Source of the DNA: Acidimicrobiales bacterium
Lineage (GTDB): Bacteria > Actinomycetota > Acidimicrobiia > Acidimicrobiales > Acidimicrobilacustridaceae
Assembly: GCA_025455885.1 (NCBI GenBank)
Contig: JALOLR010000011.1
Location: 62,001-126,000, forward strand
DNA: 64,000 bases
Reading direction: 5' to 3'
The notes beneath the pieces were generated by a model that worked only from the letters and a program-made list of their open reading frames with translations, was not told where the DNA came from and made no database searches. The position numbers were made by a program, and so were the translations under genes. Of the stretch, positions 45,604-56,780 are shown in pieces. Position 1 is the stretch's first letter. Each line of letters begins with the position of its first letter.

Positions 45604-47877
45604 TCACGCGTCGCGGATGGCCCGCCACACCCTCTCGGGGGTGAGGGGCATGTCGAGGTGGCGGACGCCGAACGGGGCGAGGGCGTCGACCACCGCGTTC
45701 TGCACCGCCGGCGTCGAGCCGATCGTCCCCGACTCGCCGATGCCCTTCGCCCCCAACGGGTTCATCGGTGTGGGGGTCTCCATCGCCACCCGCTCGAACA
45801 TCGGCAGCTCGGCGGCCGACGGCATGGCGTAGTCGACGAGGGTGGCGGTGAGCGGGTTGCCGTCGGCGTCGTAGCGGACCTCCTCGAACAGCGCCTGGGC
45901 GACGCCCTGGGCGAGGCCGCCGTGCACCTGGCCGTCGACCACGAGCGGGTTCAGGATCGTGCCGGCGTCGTCGCACGCCACGATGCGTTCGAGCGTCACC
46001 GCGCCGGTCTCGGTGTCCACCTCGACGACCGCGACGTGGGCGCCGAACGGGAACGTGGGCCCCTCGGCGGTGAAGTCGGCGACCGCGAAGAGCGGGCCGA
46101 CGGCGCCGGCACCGGTGTCGGGGTGGGCGGTGGCGGCCAGAGCCGCCCAGTCGACGGTGACCGCCGGGGTGCCGACGACGTGGAAGACGCCCCGGTCCGG
46201 GTCGATCACCACATCGGTGGGGGCGGCCTCGAGCAGCTCGGCGGCCCGTTCGCGGGCCAGCATCACCAGCTTGGCGGAGGCGTCGTCGACCGCCGCCCCG
46301 GCGAGCTGGGCGGAGCGGGAGCCGCCCGTGACCTCGCCGCGGGGGACGACGTCGGTGTCGCCGTAGACGACCTCGATGCGGTCGAGGGGGAGGCCGGTGC
46401 GCTCGGCGACGAGCATGGCCCACGAGGTGACGTGGCCCTGGCCGTACGGGTTCGAGCCGGTGACCACGAGCACCGAGCCGTCGGGGCGCAGCTCGACCGA
46501 TCCGAACTCATCGCCTCCGGACATGGCGGTGATCTCGACGTAGCAGGCGATGCCGATGCCCATCAGCACGGGGTCGCCGGCGGCCCGTCGCCGGGCCTGC
46601 TCGGCCCGTAGCGCCGGGTAGTCGGAGGCGGCCAACGCCCGCTCGAGGGCACCCCCGTAGTCGCCGCTGTCGTACACCGTGCCGGTGGCGGTGCGGTAGG
46701 GGAAGGCGTCGGCGGGGACGAGGTTGGTCCGGCGCACGTCGGCGGGGTCGAGCCCGGCCTCGGCGGCGAAGAGGTCGACAGCGCGTTCCAGCGCGGCGGC
46801 GGCCTCGGGGCGTCCCGCCCCCCGGTAGGCGCCCGTCGGGGTGGTGGTGGTGACCACCGACCGGGCGTTCACCTCCACCGCTCCGATGTCGTAGACGCCG
46901 CTGGCCATGACCCGGGTGGCGAAGGGGAGCACGGCGCCCATGTTGGGGTAGCCGCCGCCGTCCTGGAGCACGTCGATGCGGTAGGCCTCGAACCGCCCGT
47001 CGGCGCGGCCGCCGAGGGTGACGCGCTGCACCTGGCCCCGGCCGTGGCCCATGCCGACGAGGTTCTCCGAGCGGGTCTCGCTCCAGCGCACGGGGCGGGC
47101 GAGGCGCCGGGAGAGCTCGCCGAGGAGCAGCGCCTCGGGGCCGGCCTGGGCCTTGGCCCCGAAGCCCCCGCCGACGTCGGGGCACACGACGCGCACCCGG
47201 CTCGGGTCGAGGCCGTAGAGCTCGGCCAGTGCGGCGCGCACCGGGTGCGGGCCCTGGCAGCCGATCTCGAGCACCAGGCGGTCGTCGTCGTCCCACCACG
47301 CCAGGGCGGTGCGGGTCTCGATGGGCGCCGGCGCCACCCGCTGGTTCACGGTCCGGAGGCTGACCACCACCTCGCAGTCGTCGAACGACACAGGGTCGCC
47401 GTGGTGCGCGATGGCCATCGCCACGTTGGTCCCCGCGCCGGGGAAGAGCACGGGGGCGTCGTCGCCGGCTGCCGCCTCCACGTCGACGAGCGCCTCGAGC
47501 GGCTCGAGGTCGACGACCACGAGCTCGGCGGCGTCGATCGCCGCGGCCCGGGTGTCGGCCACGACGGCGGCGATCGGGTCCCCGACGAAGCGCACGGTGT
47601 CGGTGGCGAGCACGGGGCGGGGCATGTCCTGGTTGACGATGCCGATCGGCAGGAGGGCCGGGAGGTCGAGGTCGGCGGCGGTGACCACGGCCAGCACCCC
47701 GGGGGCGGCGGCCGCCTCGGTGGTGTCGACGGCCACCACCCGTGCGTGGGCGATCGTGGACCGCACGTAGACGACGTGGGCCGCGTCGGGCGAGGCGATG
47801 TCGTCGACGTAGGTGCCGCCCGCCGTCAGGAGGGCGGGGTCCTCCCTGCGCAGGACCCGGTGTCCGAGGATGCTCAC
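45604..47877 (-). CDS. Molybdenum hydroxylase large subunit, form II CoxL/XdhA-like
   Basis: A 757-aa molybdopterin-binding subunit of the xanthine/CO dehydrogenase family. The active-site loop reads AYRGAGR, the form II type, not the AYRCSFR of true CO dehydrogenases. Other cofactor blocks: VGGGFGAKAQAG and the C-terminal GAKGIGESGTIG with the conserved Glu. The medium (FAD) and small (2Fe-2S) subunits are not nearby. GTG 47877 has TACCGT 7 nt upstream; the longer open frame is antisense to the tRNA and the membrane protein gene. Confidence 0.9.
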   Translation of the reverse strand: MSILGHRVLRREDPALLTAGGTYVDDIASPDAAHVVYVRSTIAHARVVAVDTTEAAAAPGVLAVVTAADLDLPALLPIGIVNQDMPRPVLATDTVRFVGDPIAAVVADTRAAAIDAAELVVVDLEPLEALVDVEAAAGDDAPVLFPGAGTNVAMAIAHHGDPVSFDDCEVVVSLRTVNQRVAPAPIETRTALAWWDDDDRLVLEIGCQGPHPVRAALAELYGLDPSRVRVVCPDVGGGFGAKAQAGPEALLLGELSRRLARPVRWSETRSENLVGMGHGRGQVQRVTLGGRADGRFEAYRIDVLQDGGGYPNMGAVLPFATRVMASGVYDIGAVEVNARSVVTTTTPTGAYRGAGRPEAAAALERAVDLFAAEAGLDPADVRRTNLVPADAFPYRTATGTVYDSGDYGGALERALAASDYPALRAEQARRRAAGDPVLMGIGIACYVEITAMSGGDEFGSVELRPDGSVLVVTGSNPYGQGHVTSWAMLVAERTGLPLDRIEVVYGDTDVVPRGEVTGGSRSAQLAGAAVDDASAKLVMLARERAAELLEAAPTDVVIDPDRGVFHVVGTPAVTVDWAALAATAHPDTGAGAVGPLFAVADFTAEGPTFPFGAHVAVVEVDTETGAVTLERIVACDDAGTILNPLVVDGQVHGGLAQGVAQALFEEVRYDADGNPLTATLVDYAMPSAAELPMFERVAMETPTPMNPLGAKGIGESGTIGSTPAVQNAVVDALAPFGVRHLDMPLTPERVWRAIRDA

Positions 47878-47884
47878 CGCGGCG

Positions 47885-47890
47885 ACGGTA
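47885..47890 (-). promoter_or_regulatory. -10 box TACCGT for the CoxL-like operon
   Basis: On the minus strand TACCGT ends 7 nt before the GTG at 47877, with no ribosome binding site. Confidence 0.5.
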
Positions 47891-47970
47891 CCCGCCCGCC
47901 GGCTCCGCCGCCGGGGCGACGCCCCTGCGCCGGTCGGACGGTGGCCGGTCGCCGTGGCCCGGGTCCCTCC

Positions 47971-47976
47971 TAGGAT
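47971..47976 (+). promoter_or_regulatory. -10 box TAGGAT for tRNA-Thr
   Basis: TAGGAT lies 33 nt before the mature 5' end of the tRNA, leaving room for a short 5' leader removed by RNase P. Confidence 0.5.
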
Positions 47977-48009
47977 CGTCGGGCGCGTCGTCCTCACCGA
48001 GGGCCGCCG

Positions 48010-48086
48010 GCCCGAGTAGCTCAGCTGGTCAGAGCACCTGTCTTGTAAACAGGGGGTCCAGGGTTCGAATCCCTGCTCGGGCTCCA
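48010..48086 (+). tRNA. tRNA-Thr (anticodon TGT)
   Basis: A full cloverleaf can be drawn. The acceptor stem GCCCGAG (48010–48016) pairs with CTCGGGC (48076–48082), the anticodon loop is CTTGTAA between CCTGT and ACAGG, and the T arm is CAGGG–TTCGAAT–CCCTG. The discriminator is T and CCA is encoded. The TGT anticodon reads ACA, a rare codon at this G+C content. No other tRNA is seen in the window. Confidence 0.96.
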
Positions 48087-48096
48087 GGGAGCGGGA

Positions 48097-48112
48097 ACCG
48101 CCGGTCGGCGGT
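48097..48112 (+). terminator. Hairpin after the tRNA
   Basis: ACCGCC and GGCGGT pair around GGTC, 10 nt after the encoded CCA. No T tract. Confidence 0.5.
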
Positions 48113-48137
48113 GGGTCGACCGGCCGTCGGGCTGGCC

Positions 48138-48143
48138 TACGGT
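48138..48143 (+). promoter_or_regulatory. -10 box TACGGT for the large membrane protein
   Basis: Ends 6 nt before the GTG at 48150, with no ribosome binding site. Confidence 0.5.
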
Positions 48144-48149
48144 GGCGCG

Positions 48150-49976
48150 GTGGCCGGTGACGTCGCCAGGGGCGGGCTCGACGGGGACCGCCCCACGGTC
48201 CGGGGTGCCGGCACCCGGGACCCGCGGGACCCCGGCCCTCGATGGTGGCGGCCCGGCCTCGGCGACGACTGCTGGGGGTGGGTCCCGGTGCTGGTCGCGG
48301 TGGGGTTCGCCGTGGCCACGGTGGCGGCGCTGCGCAGCTCGTGGTCGGTGACCAGCGACGCGGCGATCTTCCTGACCCGGGTCCTCGACGCCCCCGGCGA
48401 CCCGCCCCTCGTCGGGGTGTACAGCCGCTTCGGCTGGTACCACCCCGGCCCCGCGCTGGCCTGGTGGTTCCTCCTGCCCTCGTGGGTGTCGGGAGGCGCC
48501 CCGGCGGTCGCGCTCGCCGCCGGCATGGTGCTGAAGGGCGCGGCGGCCGTCGCCGCCACGGTCCTGGCCGGACGGCGCGCCGGGCTCGCGGGGGCGGCCC
48601 TGGCGGCGGTGGTGGCGTCGGTGCTGCTGGTGACCATGCCCGACACGCCGTACACGATCTGGAACCCGACCGTCGTGGTGCTGGTCTTCCTGTGCGTGGT
48701 CGTCTCGGCGTGGTCGCTGGCCGTCGGCGACCGGTGGGCCCCGGCCGTGCTGGTGGTGAGCGGCTCGATCTGCGCACAGGCCCACGTCGGCTACCTGCCG
48801 CTCGTCGTCGCCGTCGCCGCGTTCGCCACGCTGGTCGTGGTGGTGGTCGAACGGCGGGGCGCGGCGCCCGGTCCGGGGTGGCGGGTTCCGCTGTCGGTCG
48901 CCGCCGCGCTCGGCGCGGCGCTGTGGGCGCCGGTGGTGATCGACCAGGTGACCGGCACCGGGAACCTCGGCGCGCTCGTGGAGTACTTCGTCGGCGGGGA
49001 CGACCCGACCCTCGGGATGGCGGACGCCCTCGGGCTGGTGGCCCGCTCGTACGTCCCGTGGGGGCCGTGGGCGGGAGGACCGGAGCCGATCGGACTGCTG
49101 GGGGACCTCCGCGGCGCCCCGTGGTGGTGGGTGGTGCTGCCCGCCGGGGCCCTCGCCGCCTCGGGTCTGTTCGCCTGGTGGCGGCGCGACCGGGTGGTCG
49201 CTGCGCTCGCCGCCGTGGTGGCGGTCGCCGCCGTGGCCGGGCTGGTGACCCTGGCCTCGCTGTCCGACGTCGCCTACCCGTACCTCTACCCGTGGTCACG
49301 GGTGGTGGGGGCCATGGTCTGGTTCACCGTCGCGCTCGTCCTGGTGCGTGCCGTCGTCGTGCTGCGGCCCGGCTGGGCCGGCGCCGCACGGGGGGCGGCC
49401 GCCGGCGCCGCGGTGGTGGCGGTGGTGGTCGCCGTGGCCGTGGTTCCCGGGGCCGACCGGCCCGAGCCGGTGCTGTCGGACGCGGTGGCGGGACTGCTGC
49501 CCGCCGCCGAGGCGGTCACCCGGCCTGGCCAGACGGTGGCGATGACCTTCACCGAACCGTTCCCGGGCGTGGCCGAGGGGCTCGTCTACGAGCTCGAACG
49601 CCTCGATCGCCGGGTCACGGTGCCCTTCGACGCCGAGTTCACCTGGAGCGGGACCCGCGGCGGCGACCCTGACTCGGCCGATGAGCACCTGGCGGTCGCC
49701 ACCGGCGACGCCATCGCCGGGTTCGCCGCCGACCCCGGGTGGGAGGAGGTGGCCCGATTCGACCCGCTGGGTCCGGCCGAGCGCGCCGAGTACGAACGCC
49801 TCCAGGCGTCGCTGGAGGCCCGCCTCGAGGCCACCGCGCCGGCCGGGGTGGCCGACTTCCTGGACAGCGCCCCGCAGCTCTTCGTCGACGACCCGAACCT
49901 CGACAGCGGTGACCTGGCCCGGTTCGTCGAGCTCCACCCTCGCCGCCAGGTGTTCGTTCTCTACCGGGCCCGCTGA
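48150..49976 (+). CDS. Large multi-spanning membrane protein, GT-C-like
   Basis: A 608-aa protein with about ten to twelve hydrophobic helices, the first near residue 42 (WVPVLVAVGFAVATVAAL), and a C-terminal soluble domain from about 430. An early loop (SDAAIFLTRVL) followed by YSRFGWYHPGPALAWW recalls ArnT/GT39-type polyprenyl-sugar transferases, so an envelope glycosyltransferase role is plausible but not shown. GTG 48150 is chosen by the TACGGT box; the open frame upstream covers the tRNA and cannot be coding. Confidence 0.6.
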   Translation: MAGDVARGGLDGDRPTVRGAGTRDPRDPGPRWWRPGLGDDCWGWVPVLVAVGFAVATVAALRSSWSVTSDAAIFLTRVLDAPGDPPLVGVYSRFGWYHPGPALAWWFLLPSWVSGGAPAVALAAGMVLKGAAAVAATVLAGRRAGLAGAALAAVVASVLLVTMPDTPYTIWNPTVVVLVFLCVVVSAWSLAVGDRWAPAVLVVSGSICAQAHVGYLPLVVAVAAFATLVVVVVERRGAAPGPGWRVPLSVAAALGAALWAPVVIDQVTGTGNLGALVEYFVGGDDPTLGMADALGLVARSYVPWGPWAGGPEPIGLLGDLRGAPWWWVVLPAGALAASGLFAWWRRDRVVAALAAVVAVAAVAGLVTLASLSDVAYPYLYPWSRVVGAMVWFTVALVLVRAVVVLRPGWAGAARGAAAGAAVVAVVVAVAVVPGADRPEPVLSDAVAGLLPAAEAVTRPGQTVAMTFTEPFPGVAEGLVYELERLDRRVTVPFDAEFTWSGTRGGDPDSADEHLAVATGDAIAGFAADPGWEEVARFDPLGPAERAEYERLQASLEARLEATAPAGVADFLDSAPQLFVDDPNLDSGDLARFVELHPRRQVFVLYRAR

Positions 49977-50054
49977 CCGGGTCGAGGCGGACGAGCCGCG
50001 GGGTCGTCGGCGGCGGCGCGGCGCGGACGGTCGCCCGGTGCGACACTGGCACCG

Positions 50055-50432
50055 ATGACCTCTTGCGTCTGGTTCCGAGGGCTGATCCGTCCGCTGGTCG
50101 TCGCCGCCCTCGTGGCGCTCGGTCTCCTCGGGGTGCCCGCCTGCGCCCAGTCCTCCCTGCCCTCGAGCTTCGAGCGCACCGTCACCAACCTGCGCATCGC
50201 CGACGACGACGTGACCGTGTCGGCCGACGCGATGGGCAACTCCTGTGAGACGCCGAAGCTGTTGAAGGTGCGCGAGGCGGCCGACGAGGTCGTCGTGACC
50301 GTGCTGATCGAGCAGGAGGGCGACATCTGCCAGGACATCGCCCTCATCACCCCGATGACGGCGGTGATCGGCGAGCCCCTCGACGGCCGTGCCCTCGTGT
50401 CGCGCTGCCCCGAGGGCGTGGAGTGCCGCTGA
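50055..50432 (+). CDS. Small secreted protein of unknown function
   Basis: A 125-aa protein with a signal peptide (VVAALVALGLLGVPACA) and a short mature domain holding three Cys (GNSCETPK, GDICQDI, SRCPEGVECR includes the last ones). The Cys may pair after export. A lipobox is not convincing because Pro precedes the AC. No family recognised. ATG at 50055. Confidence 0.55.
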   Translation: MTSCVWFRGLIRPLVVAALVALGLLGVPACAQSSLPSSFERTVTNLRIADDDVTVSADAMGNSCETPKLLKVREAADEVVVTVLIEQEGDICQDIALITPMTAVIGEPLDGRALVSRCPEGVECR

Positions 50433-50438
50433 GCGGTG

Positions 50439-50483
50439 GGGTGCTGTGCGGTCGGGTGCCGTGCGGTCGGGTGTCGGCCGGCC
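50439..50483. repeat. Three 15-bp tandem repeats
   Basis: Units GGGTGCTGTGCGGTC, GGGTGCCGTGCGGTC and a diverged GGGTGTCGGCCGGCC lie in the 57-bp gap between the convergent stops of the small secreted protein gene and nei. Confidence 0.55.
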
Positions 50484-50489
50484 GGGCGT

Positions 50490-51266
50490 TCAGGGGGCGG
50501 GCTGGCAGCGGGGGCACCAGTAGGTGCTGCGGGCCTGCGGGCCGGTGACCGCCCGCTCGATCGGCGTGGCGCAGCGCCGGCAGGGCTCACCCCGGCGCCC
50601 GTAGACGGCGAGCGACCCCGGCGGTCCGGTCACGGTGGTGCGGGACGTGGTGGTGAGGTTGGCCTGCAGGAGGCGGGCGGCGGTGGCCACGATGCGGTCG
50701 CGGGCGTCGGGGGTCACCGACCCGATCGGGGTGAGCGGGTGCACGCCCTCGGCGAAGGCCACCTCGCTCTTGTAGACGTTTCCCACCCCGCAGCACACGC
50801 GTTGGTCGAGCAGCACCTCGGCCAACGCCGTCGTGGGGTCGAGGCGCCCCATCCGCCGCACCGCCTCGTCGAGGTCGGCGTCCGAGCGGCACAGGTCGGG
50901 GCCGAGGTGGCCGGTGCGGGGGGCCCGGACCCACTCGACCACCGGGGCGGAGAAGCACACCGCCACCCAGCCCGGGTCGCCGTCGACCTCCACGAGCGCC
51001 CGCACCTGCCTCGCCGGACGCTGCCACGCCTCGCCCGGGCGGTACAGGTGCCAGCTCCCGGTCATCCGCATGTGCGACTGGAGGATCCAGCCGTCGCTGA
51101 ACGCGATCAGGAGGTGCTTGCCCCGGGCCTCGACGGACTCGATCACGCTGCCCGGGGCCGCACCCGACCGGGCCGAGCGGGTGGCCTCGGCGCGGCGGAC
51201 GGTGCGTTCGACCAGCGCCGGTCGGAGGCGGGCGGCGGTCCGGTGGATGGTGTCGCCCTCGGGCAC
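50490..51266 (-). CDS. nei: DNA glycosylase/AP lyase, Nei (endonuclease VIII) family
   Basis: A 258-aa Fpg/Nei glycosylase that removes oxidised bases. After Met removal the catalytic Pro2-Glu3 (PEGDTIHR) is N-terminal, the helix-two-turn-helix part includes CCGVGNVYKSE, and the zinc finger has C229, C232, C251 and C254. The GTG at 51266 gives the exact family start, one base after the lhr stop. The lhr–nei pairing also occurs in mycobacteria. Confidence 0.93.
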   Translation of the reverse strand: MPEGDTIHRTAARLRPALVERTVRRAEATRSARSGAAPGSVIESVEARGKHLLIAFSDGWILQSHMRMTGSWHLYRPGEAWQRPARQVRALVEVDGDPGWVAVCFSAPVVEWVRAPRTGHLGPDLCRSDADLDEAVRRMGRLDPTTALAEVLLDQRVCCGVGNVYKSEVAFAEGVHPLTPIGSVTPDARDRIVATAARLLQANLTTTSRTTVTGPPGSLAVYGRRGEPCRRCATPIERAVTGPQARSTYWCPRCQPAP

Positions 51267-51267
51267 G

Positions 51268-55896
<4,629 letters not shown>

Positions 55897-55902
55897 CCGG
55901 TC

Positions 55903-55908
55903 ACGCTA
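55903..55908 (-). promoter_or_regulatory. -10 box TAGCGT for leaderless lhr
   Basis: On the minus strand TAGCGT is followed by 6 nt and GTG 55896. Confidence 0.5.
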
Positions 55909-55971
55909 CCGAGGGCCTGGGACGGCGCCGCCGGTCGGTCCTCCGCCGAGGCAGGACGGGGGGAGCCGTCG

Positions 55972-55977
55972 TACACT
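55972..55977 (+). promoter_or_regulatory. -10 box TACACT for the DtxR-family gene
   Basis: Ends 8 nt before the ATG at 55986. The -10 boxes of lhr and this gene are 63 bp apart in the divergent gap. Confidence 0.45.
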
Positions 55978-55985
55978 CGACGTCC

Positions 55986-56657
55986 ATGGCTCCCCCTGCG
56001 ACGCGCGAGTGGCACCCGGCCTTCGAGGAGTACTGCGAGACCATCTTCGAGTTGCGCGAGGACGACCTCGACGTCATCCAGGCCCGGGTGGCCGAACGCC
56101 TCGACGTGTCCCGCCCGGCGGTGTCGGAGATGATCCGGCGGATGGAGAAGGCGGGTCTGATCACGGTCGACGCCGGTGCCATCCGGCTGACGGCGAGCGG
56201 CACCGAACTCGCCGAGTCCGTCGTGCGGCGCCACCGCCTCGCCGAGCGGTTCCTCACCGACATCCTGGGGCTGTCCTGGGCCGACGCGCACGTCGAGGCC
56301 GGGCGTTGGGAGCACGTCATCTCCCCCACGGTCGAGGTGGCCATGAGCCGGGTGCTCGGCGATCCGACCACCTGCCCGCACGGCAACCCGATCCCGGGCA
56401 GCGGCTACGCCGCGCCCGACGCCGTCAGCCTGGACAGCCTCGCCGTCGGGAGCGCGTTCACGGTGTCGAGGATCCCCGAGGAGCTCGAGTTCGCCCCCGG
56501 CATCCTCGACTTCCTCGAGTCGTCGTCCCTCCTCCCGGGCCACGACGGCGTCGTCACCGCGGCGTCGCCCGACGGCACCACCACCGTGGAGATCGACGGC
56601 CAGCACGTGGGCATCGGCGCCTTCGCGAGCGGCCGCATCCTCGTCACCGCCCGCTGA
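55986..56657 (+). CDS. DtxR/IdeR/MntR-family metal-dependent regulator
   Basis: A 223-aa iron or manganese repressor. The winged helix covers about residues 8–70 (VIQARVAERLDVSRPAVSEMI). Metal ligands of the family can be seen in WEHVIS and in C130-P-H132 (TTCPHGNPIPG). A C-terminal SH3-like domain follows, as in IdeR and DtxR, which points to iron. Metal choice is an inference. Its stop codon lies inside the first unit of a 14-bp tandem repeat. Confidence 0.87.
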   Translation: MAPPATREWHPAFEEYCETIFELREDDLDVIQARVAERLDVSRPAVSEMIRRMEKAGLITVDAGAIRLTASGTELAESVVRRHRLAERFLTDILGLSWADAHVEAGRWEHVISPTVEVAMSRVLGDPTTCPHGNPIPGSGYAAPDAVSLDSLAVGSAFTVSRIPEELEFAPGILDFLESSSLLPGHDGVVTAASPDGTTTVEIDGQHVGIGAFASGRILVTAR

Positions 56658-56708
56658 CCGTCGCTCGCTGACCTTCGCTCGCTGACCTTCGCTCGCTGAC
56701 CGTCGCCT
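56653..56708. repeat. Four 14-bp tandem repeats
   Basis: Units GCTGACCGTCGCTC, GCTGACCTTCGCTC (twice) and GCTGACCGTCGCCT run without gaps. The first unit contains the TGA stop of the DtxR-family gene. Confidence 0.85.
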
Positions 56709-56746
56709 GTTGCGCCCGGCTGCTCCGCCTCGACTCAACAGTTCGG
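56707..56746. repeat. Relative of the 25.3-kb inverted-repeat element
   Basis: CTGTTG (56707–56712, as CCTGTTG) and CAACAG (56736–56741) enclose a 23-nt interior and are followed by TTCGGGGGT. This matches the end of the 25.3-kb element read on the opposite strand (CAACAGTTCGGGGGG); the interior differs. It fills part of the 123-bp gap between the two flanking stops. Confidence 0.55.
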
Positions 56747-56780
56747 GGGTCGGGGTTCGGGTTCGGGTCGAGAGCCGGGT

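Noticed and set aside
47878-49299. N-terminal extension of the CoxL-like ORF to 1231 aa
   Set aside because: It would cross the tRNA gene and lie antisense to the membrane protein gene. The part is Arg/Pro low complexity, and the TACCGT box fixes the start at 47877.
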